Origin: Durusdinium trenchii
Taxonomy: Eukaryota > Sar > Dinophyceae > Suessiales > Symbiodiniaceae
DNA length: 64,000 bases
Reading direction: 5' to 3'
Assembly (NCBI GenBank): GCA_963970005.1
Contig: CAXAMN010008535.1
Location: forward strand, 106,597-170,596
Every line of letters starts with the position of its first letter. Within the stretch, counting starts at the first letter, position 1. Position numbers and translations under genes: made by a program. Below, one piece after another: positions 23,161-34,179 of this stretch. The notes under the pieces were generated by a model. It saw only the letters and a list, made by a program, of their open reading frames with translations. It was not told the DNA's origin and ran no database searches.

Positions 23161-26100
23161 TTTGTCGAAACGTGTGGAGCAGGCAGAGATATCAGGGCAG
23201 AGATTTTGGCACATGCTGAGAGGGTCGCTCAAGATGGCGTATACCTTGACTTTGTGGACCTTCTCCTCTATTCTCACATGGAGAACATCAAGCTCAGCAT
23301 CATATCCAACATACCAGGAGAATTGCGGCCAGTTTCTTTGGTAGACTTTTTGACCGAGACCGGGTTGCAATCCGTTCTTGATTTTCCTGTGCCCAGAAAA
23401 ACTGCTCAAAGAGATTGGTTCATCATGCTCACAAACATCAACTGGTGTCCTTCACACGACGCTTTGTCGTTGCATCATTGGGTTCCTGTCTGGAAGTGCT
23501 CCCAGACAGAGGTTCAGGAATCCAGGGATCGGCTGGACACAGCTTACACCAAGCAACGCAGAGCATTGGGTGACAAGATGGCGTCTGCAGATGGAGAGGA
23601 TATCCAAAGTATCATGGAGCTGATGCGTAAACAAATGACCATTCATCTCGACCTCACTGATGTTCTGGACCGATTGAACCAAATGAAAGATGCAGAGGGC
23701 AATTTGTTGGCAGATGGCTGGGTTGTGCGGCCAGCAAGAGGTGATGGAAATTGTGGTTTGTGGTCTTTGATTGCGTTGGCCAGGGGAGCCCCAAATATGG
23801 CAGATACCAGTGATGCTGGCACCATTGAAGAGATGCATGCTATGCGTGCAACCTTGGCGGCTGACTGGGCTTCTGTCTCTGAGAATCCAGTCTGGCATGA
23901 ATTGTGGAATGGACCTCTGAGAAACATGAGAAACAATGATGCTGAACAAGATGAACAAGGTCATGATGGTCATGGCAGACTTCAGATGAAAACAGAATCA
24001 GTTGCGAAGAAAGAAGAACGATTACGCACTGTGCTGTCCAACCTGACCGCTCACAAAAAGCATGAGAAGATTGAGAAGAAAGGTACCATCGGTGAGGCAG
24101 AATGCGCAGCACGCTCAGAAGATGGAGCACGAACACTGCCATTGGTCGTTCCGCGTGGTCGACAGAACCAGACTCCAAAGATTGTTGACCGGAATGACCC
24201 AGATGATCCAAACAAAGATGACAAAGGAGTGAAAAAGGTCAAAGCTGACAAGTCTGTGGTCGTGAAGAGGGAGAGAGATGAGAAAGACCAAAAAACCTCC
24301 AGTGAGACCTCTTCAGGGAAGGATGGGAAAGTGGCTGTGAAGGGTGAGAAGATGAAGATCGATAAGGATGAGAAGTGTCCAGCTACGACATCCCAATCTT
24401 CGCATCAGATGCAAGAGCAGAAGGTGATTGCAACGGGCAGCCAGGAAACCAAAGCGAAGAAAGAAGAGATTCCAGGCTGTGGTGACGTCACTGGCACTTT
24501 TTTAGAATTTTTTCCTAGTGGTCCTCAGCCAAACTGTGCAAATGGTGGTAAAGCAACACAGAACTATGAACGAGTGGATTTTATTTGCTGGTTGCAAAAT
24601 GAAAAAAACATTGTAAGCGAGAACAGTTGCAAAAAACAACTCACGATTTGGATGATATTGAATCTTTTGATTTGGTTGGTTTCGATATGTTTAGGTATTT
24701 TTGATTGTTTGATTAACGATGACTGGAGATATTAGGGATTTCTAGGGGTCATTTGGTGTCAGCTGTGTCAGTATGTGACAATCTCAGGTTGTGAAAGTGG
24801 AGGTGAAAGGTGAAGATGGTGAAGATGAGGAGATGTCACTGATTGAGATGTCAGTTCCTCCCAAAAGGCCATATCGAAAGAAAACCACAGAGGAGAAAAA
24901 ACGGAAAGAGAGACGGCTGGCTGTTACGTCAGTACTTGCGGAAAAATGCAAAGTCACATATCGTGATTGGCACAAGGCTCATTGCAAAGCAGCGCCATTG
25001 AAGGGGGCAGCGCATTGTGAGGGATCTGGATGGGGTGCTATGTTGCAGAATTTGCTGAACAAAGATTTGCCAAAATGCTCCACGTGTTTGAAACTCCTCT
25101 CAAGCCGCGGAGTTCACGAGGCCTCTTTGGACAAGTTTTTTGGCATGGTGGATAGTTTTGAGAAGCTAACCCTCATCCAGAATGAGAATAAAATCCCAGA
25201 TGACGAAGGTGCTGCTGAGAATGGTCAGGAATTGATGTCCATGGATGTTGAGACCGCAGGAAATTCTTCTGATCTTGCAGCTGTGGACGCTGATGAAGAT
25301 GATCAAGATGATCCCGCACATGGAGCCGACAGGAAGCGCAGGAAGACTACGAAGCCTGTTGATGTTTGTGCCATGGTTAGGGGCCTCACACCAACACTTG
25401 ATCTCTTGGAGCCAGGCCTACATGGCAAGCGCTTGCCTGTTCGTTGCAACATTTGCAAGCGGTCCAGACGAGGAGAGGTTATCTTTGACATCATCAATGG
25501 GAGAAGTCCTGGTTTGTTGTTGCAGCACCTGCGAAGTGCTGGCCATGTGAGGGCCATGTCTGACCAGAAACAAAAGAATGGTCAGAATGCACGGAAGTTG
25601 GAGAATCAAGAGGGTGCCAACAATGATGGACCTGGTGGCGGTGATGATGGTGATGGACCTGGAGGATCTGGGGGTCATCGTGATGATCGCCATGATCCAG
25701 ACGGTGATGATTTCGGCCATGGCCCTGAGGATCCTGATGGTGAGCACGCTTCCCTTGAAGCAAAGCTTCCATGTCAAAGCTGGAGTTTGAATGAGGCTCC
25801 TCAAAATCAGAAGGTGACCAAATTGCCAGACACGCTTAGCTTGTACGCCAGCCTCAACAACCGTCAGGGCATCAGAGACGTGGATCTAGCTGTTGAACGG
25901 CAGACTGATTCATCTTGGCTGCGTGATTACAATTTGGACATGAACACAGGAGACATCACGATCAGGCACCGAAACTGCAATTCCCTGGGCGTGTCTAGGC
26001 CAGGGCAGTCTGGAACTTCAAGAGTCATTTGTCAGGAATGCTGGTCTTTGGGCAACAGCCGCTTTCTTGTGAAGACATTGACCAGGTTTGCTACGAAATA

Positions 26101-29100
26101 TTTTGCTGCAGTGCTTTTGAGGGCAAGGCTTTTCAGACCAGATGATGTAGAGAAGGTCCTCACGCAGCTCAGGGGTTCAGATATGTATCACGCAGGACAC
26201 CAGGCTGAGATTGAGGCAGTGTGTTCGATGGAAGTGGAAGTCTTGCAGCGCTTTGTGCGTTCAACTTTCATGAGCGTCCCTGCAAGGGTCCAGTCTGACT
26301 CCTTCAAGCTCTTTCTGTGCACTGTAGTGAAACCTTGTGTGGATGTGAGTTCAAACACTTGGAATTCGCAGGTCATTGTCCAGAGTGAGGTCCTGGCCAA
26401 ACATCTCTCCAACCAAACGCTCCGATCTGTTCAGGACATCGAAATGAAACTTGCTTGCAAAGTCGCCAATGGGGCTTTGCGAAACCACAGCATGCTCCAG
26501 GGACTTTTGATCTCCTTTTTGGCCATGGCTGAACGTCGAGATCGTGGTGTCCAGACCATGCGGAACCTACAGCTGGCCCCAAGGGAGCTTGAGCTGGTCG
26601 CTGAAGCCGGCGCAGCCCTGTCAATGGCTGCGTCAAACAAGCAAGTCTTGAAGATGTTTGGCATGGCCTTTGCTGGAGGAAAAGTGAAAATGACAGACCT
26701 TCATGCCGCAAGCCTCCCTGATCCATTCATGGCAAACCTTGAGACTGAGATTCTTGGCACGAATGCGCATCTGATCGAGACCATGTTCCGGAAAGAAGCT
26801 ACAGCTCCAAGTCGCAGGCTGGTCATGGCAATAGATAAAACCTATGCCCTCAAGAGCCTGGACATCGTCCAAAACAGGCTTGGCAAGTGTTGGGTTGGAA
26901 GCGCATACATGCCGAATGAGGATCCAGAAGACAGGCCAGGCTGCAATGGATACATCAAGTTGCGGGAGCCTTCAGAGGAGGACGATGAAAACGATCCCTG
27001 TGACATGGTGCTGAACACTTCAAAAGTCACGCGTGCTCATGAGATCATGGAGTGTCTGGTTTGGGACCCAGCTTCTTGTGTCAAGGGCAGGCCTCGATTC
27101 AGTCTCTGCTGTACTCCAATGATCTATCAGACTTCAGCTGAGCAAATGCTTTCTTTGTTTGGCACCATCCTGCAACACGGAGGACACTATATTCGTTGCA
27201 TCGTAACTTGACGTATAAGACCTGAAAGGTTGATTTTTTTCCTGATCTCACCATATCTCACCCATTTCTGAACAAGGTTTATGCCAGGTTTGGAATGACA
27301 TTGGATTCTATTTCTCAAAAATCTTTGTGTGATGTAGATGCTTGAAACGAGTTATATCTTCAATCTTCTTATTCCCCCTTTGCGGCAGCAATATTTTCCT
27401 GGGAGTTCTTTTGACAGATATTGGATTGTTCTATATTTGCTGATGTTTGGTCTAGAATTGTGGAGTTTATTTGGTTTCATTTTGTGCCAATTTCCCCTTT
27501 GCGGCAACAATATTTTCCTGGGAGTTCTTTTGACAGATATTGGGTTGTTCTATATTTGATGATATTTGGTCTAGAATTGTGGAGTTTATTTGGTTATATT
27601 TGGTTTCATTTTGTGCCACTTCAGGTTTTCGACAACCACGGAACACACACCTTGGTCAAGCAAATTCTGCTTGGCAACACCACGTGTGTTTCACAGAAGC
27701 AGCTCTCGGAGATTGAATGGTTTTCCAGGCTCACCTACAAGACAATGCCGGACAGTGTGATTGGAAACATGAACTTTTCGCAAGCGTTCATTGATGGAGA
27801 TGCATTTTTCTGCCTCAATGGCCCCCTCCATTTGCAGAAGAACTTCTGTTCGGCCCTCCGGGGGGGCGGCTCGATCTATGTGGGAGATTTGTTTGTGGAC
27901 ATTTCTGGACTCACTGAGCTAGACCTCCCACCGGCACCATATGCAGGCTACGACAGCCAAAGCGACCTTTTGGCTGCCATGCTCTTGAACCCATTCCACT
28001 ATGTCACCAAGATTCCGGATCATGTAGGTGATGTCCGGGCTCCTGGGAAGGATTTCAACGGCGATCTTTTGATTCATTTGTTTCTGTTCGATTTCATTTT
28101 TCGCAACAGACTGACTGTTGGGAACTGAAATGAACTGGCCGAAGAAATCTGAGATGTCCCAGGTACCTTGGTGCTTGAAAGGCGCCCTTGTTGTGAACTT
28201 GATCTTTGCCATGGTCCAAGCGGCAGTTCTACACCCTGGCCTTGATCCGAAGCAGCGGGTAGAGTTGGCTCTCACCACTTTTTCTTTGATCGACATGGCC
28301 CAGTTGCTCTCGGACGAGAAAGCAGCCCGCCTCGGAGTGAGAAAGGGCTCACTTTTCGTCAACAAGGTCACCTGCGGCAACTACAAACAATTGTGCGCTT
28401 TTGCCTGCTTGATGTGCCTCAACTGGCCATCAGGTATGTTGTTTGCTCCAGAGTCCATGAGCGAGATCAACATCGAGTCCTGGTTTGGACACCTTCGTCA
28501 CCAATTCGAATCTAGCATGATGTCTGTCCGAGACTTTTGCATGGCGAGCGTCAAGCAGATGAGAAGCTTTCAGCATATGGCCAACTCAGCATCAAAAGTT
28601 TTGCCCTGCAAGCCATCGGATAAAGCTGTGACTGCCCAGGACTGAAATATCAAGCTTATCAAGAAAGCATGTTCGATCATGTTTTGCTTCAAGATAAAAA
28701 TCAAAATCTAAACCAACGCATCGATGATATAGTCTGCTGTTTGGTTTGTTATATTTGTTTGCCTTTTGGATCTTTTAGGAGTATCGTGATTGCGCTGAAC
28801 GGGCCCTGCAAAGCGCAGCTCAGCTGATGTCTCTTTGCTCTGAATCTCACTCACCAGCCAAGCTCCTGAAGGCACACATCGCTTTTGCAAGCTCGGAATC
28901 GGCCGCTTCAGCATTGGCAGATGCGCTTGGGTCGCCCCAGCGTAGGTTTGATGAAGCCCCCTTTTTTGATGAGGATGACGAGGTCGATATGGGTGAGGAA
29001 TTTGCAGATGTCGATGTAGACGATGAGACCTTGGCTGCTGGCGACCAGGAGTGCTTCAATCTTCTGAAGCAATTGAAGGCACGTGAGAAGTTTGACGTGG

Positions 29101-31052
29101 AAGAGTGTCCAGTGGATGTTCCAGATTCTCACGCCTGTCGGAATTCCAAAGCACCCAGCCAACTTGGCCAGAAGGCAGACATCCCCGATCAGGAAGCCCT
29201 ATTCGAGTGTGTGGACATTGAGGTTGATGAAGACCTCAAGCCAGATAAGCCAGATGGAACAGATGTGGATGATGTGGCTGCAAAAAATAATGCAGACACT
29301 GAGAAACATAAGAAAGCTCGAAAGACTTGCACTGGCTTCACCAAGGCCCTCACTCTCAACGAGGTTTTTTGCGAGTGTCCAATGTGGCCAAAAGCTTTGG
29401 ATGATGTTTTACCCCAGCTGTGGAAGCTGGTAGTGAACCTCCGTGCAGGATGTGATCGCAAAGTCCTCCCCCGGCCCGAAAACTTACGCCGGGCCAATCG
29501 TCGCTGGAATTGGCACCAAGCTTTGGAACATGAAACCGCAATGCTCCGCAAAGACCAAGGCGTTTCAGGCAATCGGATTTCCAGAATGGCTGCATGGTGT
29601 GCCGTTTCCAAGGGAATGGCAGAGCAGTTGGGCAAAGGTGAGGTGCCTGTTCCAGAGACGCTTTCTACTGGAGACGTGCTGCTGGCGTTGCCGCCACAAA
29701 AGCCAGCTCAGTGGCAAGTGGTTTGCGTTTTGTGCTTTGGCAGCGATCCAGGAATAGAATATATAAATTAAATTCTTGCACCATATTCAAAACAGAGGGA
29801 CACAAACAAAAGAAATGCATGGCACTACGACATTGTGGATTTTATTTTGCTTTTTTTCTAGACCAAAAACTCAACAAAACGAGTTAAACGGAGTTATTTA
29901 TGTGAATGGGTACATCTGAATAAAATAAATTCCAGGGGAATGCACTGTGATGACTACATTTCAAAGAGTATTGGTTGCTTTGGCTGATGATTTTAGGATT
30001 TAATTCCTTACAGTTTGGTGTGTTCTCTCCCAGGTGCACCTGGAGATGGGCCAAGAATAAGAAGCGCCTGACGCATGTTCCAGTTCCTGTGCATGCTCTT
30101 CATTCCTTTCGAGCAGTGATCATGACACCAAAAGAGGGTGTGGAAGGAATCTTTGTGGCTGAGAGTGGGCACCGCGCTATGGTCTTGGCCAAAGAACGCA
30201 TTGGTCTTCAGCTCAAGTGTGAGGTTTCACGATCTTTGGAAAAGCTTGAAGCCCACTTGCACCCAGCTTCCCTGGAAGCTGTTCAGTCGGCACACCAATG
30301 GGTTGGGTGGTCCCAACTCCTTGCCAAAGCTGGCGCTGCGAAGACTTTTGCGCCTGTTCCGAATTTGAAGGAGACCAGGGGCCGGAAGCGCAAGGCCATG
30401 GAATCCAATAGTACCACTGAGATCACTGAGGAGTCCCAGGTGCATTCGCAGGAGCCCATGCAGAAAAATCCGAAGAGGGCCTTGGGACAAACTCTTTTGA
30501 AGCAGATGAAATCCATGACACAGGCCGAATCGATGGAGAAGTGCGCGGCCGTGGTAGAGAGCCTCAAGTCCCAGGACGAGCCACTTCGTTTGCCACATAT
30601 TTTCCGCCGCAGCAGGGATGGCCACAAAGCGATCGTGCAGGAGATGACCGCCTTGTTTGAGCTTGACCTCAAGGTTTTTGCTTCGAAGCCGTTGGCCGGA
30701 AAGGATGGCTTCATCGTGGCAAAGGACGGCAAGACCAAACACAAGATGAGAGACATCATCGAGCGTACGCCAGAGTACTTCTCCAATCTCTTTGCTCAGG
30801 TGCGAAATCCAGAGACCTACAGCAAGGGTTTGCATGGCATCTTCTCGAAGATTCGTTCCCAGTTGATGGCAAACCCTCCCAACCGCTTCGAGACTTGGTT
30901 TCTCCACACCTTCAGCCTTATCAGCCTTCATGTTTTTCTTTGGGGATCTTTCGTGTGTGCGTTTTCATTAAAAAGTAAATCCAAACTGTGAAAGCCTGCC
31001 AGCCCAGGAATTCAAAAAGCTTGTCTTGGACATTCCGCTGGGATCGCTGTGA
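23161..31052 (+). CDS. OTU-like / BED-like zinc finger / DDE transposase-like multi-exon gene
   Basis: Exon 1 (23,161 to about 24,484) has an OTU-style box, GDGNCGLWSL, with the putative nucleophile Cys at 23,752-23,754, then a charged Lys/Glu tail; the OTU histidine was not located. Exon 2 (to 27,202) carries VRCNICKRS ... HLRSAGH, a BED-like C-x2-C/H-x5-H finger, an Asp/Gly/His-rich linker, and AIDKTY (Asp at 26,834). Exon 3 (27,625-28,050) opens VFDNHGTH (Asp 27,631) and has GPLHLQKNF. Exon 4 (28,163-28,639) has EINIESWFGHLR. This D...D...E order, with the HLxKN and FGxxR motifs, resembles P-element/THAP9-type transposases (tentative). Exon 5 starts at 28,779 (acidic), exon 6 near 30,014, and a last exon 31,008-31,052 ends at TGA. 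Introns 27,203-27,624 (GT-AG), 28,051-28,162 (GA-AG) and 28,640-28,778 (GA-AG) keep phase. Either an intron-rich mobile element or a domesticated gene. Confidence 0.65.
27340..27600. repeat. Tandem duplication inside an intron, about 122 bp period
   Basis: CTTTGCGGCARCAATATTTTCCTGGGAGTTC and the following TGACAGATATTGG...TCTAGAATTGTGGAGTTTATTTGG occur twice, first from 27,376 and again from 27,498, within the 27,203-27,624 intron of the transposase-like gene. Confidence 0.85.
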
Positions 31053-31639
31053 GCTTTCTTGGACATTCATTCGTGCAAGAAACAGAGAGAAAAAGAGTTC
31101 ATTTTCGAGCAGTGACGATTGTAGATATTGATGATACTGTAGGGCGGGAAGAGAACAGGGAGATGCGGGGAGAGCCTTTGGTGTGAGGAAGACAGAGACA
31201 TACAGAGACGGGGATGATTTTGAGATATTGCAGGACACGTAAGGAGCACAGGAAAAAATTTACAGCAGACAGTTGACAAAAGCACGTCAGGCACACAGGA
31301 AATAATTTTGTGTGTATACGCCTTCGAAGACGTCGGTTATAGGGATATTATTCTCGTGCAGCATTTCTGTGACATTCTATGCAGACGTTTAGTACAGTGA
31401 ACTTTATTTTTCGATTCTGTCTATAAGAAAAAAGCTGACAATTGCTTGCTCAAAAAAAAATATTTTGAAGCGATGCTTGCAGACGTTGGCTCATACCGTT
31501 TTATCAAAATAAAATCCTTGACTAGACCCTTTTTGTCGGTACCAACGGGGATTTTGATTGGCGGTCTATATGTAGAGCTTATGGCTTCAATTCACCTTGG
31601 CCAACGGGTTGGAAGGTCCATGATGGTTCCGCAACCGTG

Positions 31640-32620
31640 AGGACAACCTCCCGGGCAAGGTGCAATCGTTGGCTGCCACTGCTGCATACAGCTGCGAGAC
31701 AACCACCAGCTTTTCTATCGCACCTTGGCTTGTGGCCAGAAACTGCCAATGCAGAAGCTACTAGGTAGAGGCCATCACTATTAGGGTGGAGGCCATTCCT
31801 ATTGAGTTCCTTTTGCTACTAGTACCAAGAAGCTACTAGTAACTGTGGATAAATAAATGATTTGTTGGGTGCCCAATATGGTGGACCTGTGGGTGATGGA
31901 AAGCTTTGGATTCCCGCCGGGAGAAACATCCTATATCATCCTATCCTATCCTGCATATGACACAAAAGTCACAACAGCCCCATGCAGAATATCTAGGTCC
32001 CACTGTAGCGATACTGAGGATGCCGACGCTGTGCACAACTACTGGGGTTCCAGCCTTGTGGAGAATGTGGGATCTAGAAAGGTTACCGTTCCCACGATCA
32101 ACGTGAATAAGCTGGTGATGGAAGCTTGGCAAGCGAATCGCAGGCCCAGCACATAATGTACTGTGGGCTTTAGGGTGGGTGAAAAATATTAGGGTGGCAG
32201 TGGGTTGTTTTAGTCGTAGACAGGTGTTCTTCAAGGCCGATATGGAATGTGGCTTCACCTATTGCAACCCAAGGAGAGTGTCATCCCAGAGGATTGGGTC
32301 ATGCTGAAAATTGACATTGAGGCGCCAGCAAAAATGGATTAGGCACAAGCTTCTAATGACATTTGCCTACCAATGCATTATCCATATTCAGACAAAGCCA
32401 ACTTCACAAGCAAGGAATGCCATGCACTTGCCTCACTGCCGGTGCCGATGGTGCCGTCGTCAGGGGGCCGAATATGACGTCATGCCCTGCTTGGCAGAGT
32501 TCAAAGAGGCCGAACTCATCGATGAGATCTTTCTGGAGGAGCACTGGTGGTTTCCGGATCGAACTGCAGAGCAGAGTCCCGGCTCTGAAGGTATGCCTGA
32601 AAATACGGGAGTTGGATAAA
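31640..32620 (+). CDS. FkbM-family methyltransferase-like gene, partial
   Basis: Several exons match one FkbM-type protein. Near 31,650-31,725 the frame reads LPGKVQSLAATAAYSCETTT. An exon ending near 32,130 has HNYWGSSLVENVG then VTVPTINVNKLVMEA. An exon ending at 32,321 has IPEDWVMLKIDIE and joins through a GC-AG intron, in phase, to 32,464, giving KIDIE-GAEYDVMPCL. DIEGxE is the signature of the FkbM fold. The 5' SAM-binding exon (DLGAADGNT type) was not found here. Probably a SAM-dependent O-methyltransferase of unknown substrate; it is less damaged than the 14.3 kb copy. Upstream and downstream limits are unresolved. Confidence 0.6.
31745..31845 (-). repeat. Dispersed CTAG/AGGCCAT repeat, inverted copy
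   Basis: Reads GAAGCTACTAG, GGTGGAGGCCATTCCTATT and CAAGAAGCTACTAG. It is the reverse complement of the motif at 7794-7952 and lies between FkbM-like exons. Confidence 0.7.
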
Positions 32621-33059
32621 CGACCGGAGGGCCAAATCTCCATGCGCAAAGGGGGAAGCCTTCGGTTCTCACCCTAGGTTATCTCACTTTGAGCATGTTC
32701 TTAGAGGCTTAGAGGTCGTTAGAATTGAGGGGACCAGGTGAATGAAGCTGACACTGGGTGTCGCAGCTTGTTTTGGTGAGAGGTCCAAGATGTTCCAAAT
32801 GATATTTGATATCCTCCCCGATTTTGTGGGGAGGCATCCCTTTGCAGTCCACTTGGTGTCTCATAGTCTGAAGGCAATGTTGGTGATGCCAATAAGGTGG
32901 GCTTGAATGCACTGGCAAACTGTGGGGTATTCAAAAGGTTCCACTCATTTCAAAGCTCCAAGACTCGACAGTACTTTGTCAAGTGGGAGCCGATCGTAAA
33001 TGCAAATCTAAGAATTATGAACGGGCATGTGTATCTCAGCATCTGCGATTGTAAAACCC

Positions 33060-33520
33060 TGCATCGCGGTTGATCGGCGATTGGTTCGCGATTGAGACAA
33101 ACATTTGTTGTATCAGAATCGACCATTGTAAGAAATCAATATTATATGGCATGCTAATCATGTTACAGTTCAGCCTTACACTGTATTTGGGTCTGCGTAG
33201 ACACTGTGTTCAATAGTGATAGCCAATAGCAAAGAAGAATCAGAACAACAAAGTTCAAAGTCTACCAGCCCAGATCAATTCAATTCTCAAGAAGATGTCG
33301 ACGAAATCCGCGATTGGTTCGCGATTGATCCGCGATTGAGCTGCGATTGTTAAACCCGCCTGAGTAGGCCCTGGCTCACGCCATGTCTCTAAATACTGTG
33401 ATATGTGGCAATGTTTCGACGATTCTTTGCGCAAAATAGTGTTGCATACGAGAGCACTCTCTCGCGATTGACACCGTTGGGATCGCGATTGATTCGCGGT
33501 TCATCGGCGATTGTAGCTGC
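33060..33520. repeat. Cluster of GCGATTG motifs
   Basis: TCGGCGATTGGTTCGCGATTGA near 33,075, CCGCGATTGGTTCGCGATTGATCCGCGATTG near 33,308, and TCGCGATTGA plus relatives near 33,463-33,515. Ten or so copies of GCGATTG in 460 bases, grouped in three clusters. Confidence 0.75.
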
Positions 33521-34149
33521 CTCAGATACCTTTATTTTGATCAACATCCCCCTCTGACTCTATATAAGTCCTTTGGGCCGCATCCACCAGATGGCCTAGG
33601 AATGTCACGATGGTCTTGGCAAAAGACAAATTGAGATCCCGGAGGCTTGGCTGCAAATGGGGGGTGGAGGCTTCAGGCTGCATTTGAATGGTGCGCCTGA
33701 GGCATGGATAGATCACTGACACCAACAACCCATGCCGTGCTGTACTGAAGGAGTTGCATTGCTGTTGTACCAAGTGATACACGGCACAGTTCCACAGTTT
33801 CAAAAGAGATACTGTAAGCCTTGTGGTCCTTGCTCAGTTTTGTTATAAAAAGGTGGAACAGATGCTTTGTGTCGCCAGATTGTGGACCAAGGAAGGTGCT
33901 AATCCCAGCGATTCTTGGCTGCCCTATGCCAAAACAATGGACAAACTCTAAGAGGTCTCGTTGCCCTTTCGTAACCCCGCTTGTTCAGTGCGGAAGCGCT
34001 AGAAGACCCACTCAGACGCCTCGTTCGATACCTCGCTTTGTTCCCAGAATCTGACGACTTGGTCGGCGAGCGGATCGATAGCCCAAGAAAAGCTGGCCCA
34101 AGAAAGAGATGCTGAAGTCATGAACCGAAGACACATTGGCCCTTGGCCT

Positions 34150-34179
34150 TGTTGTTGTTGTTGTTGTTGTTGTTGTTGG
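34150..34179 (+). repeat. (GTT)n microsatellite
   Basis: About nine GTT units. Confidence 0.95.
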
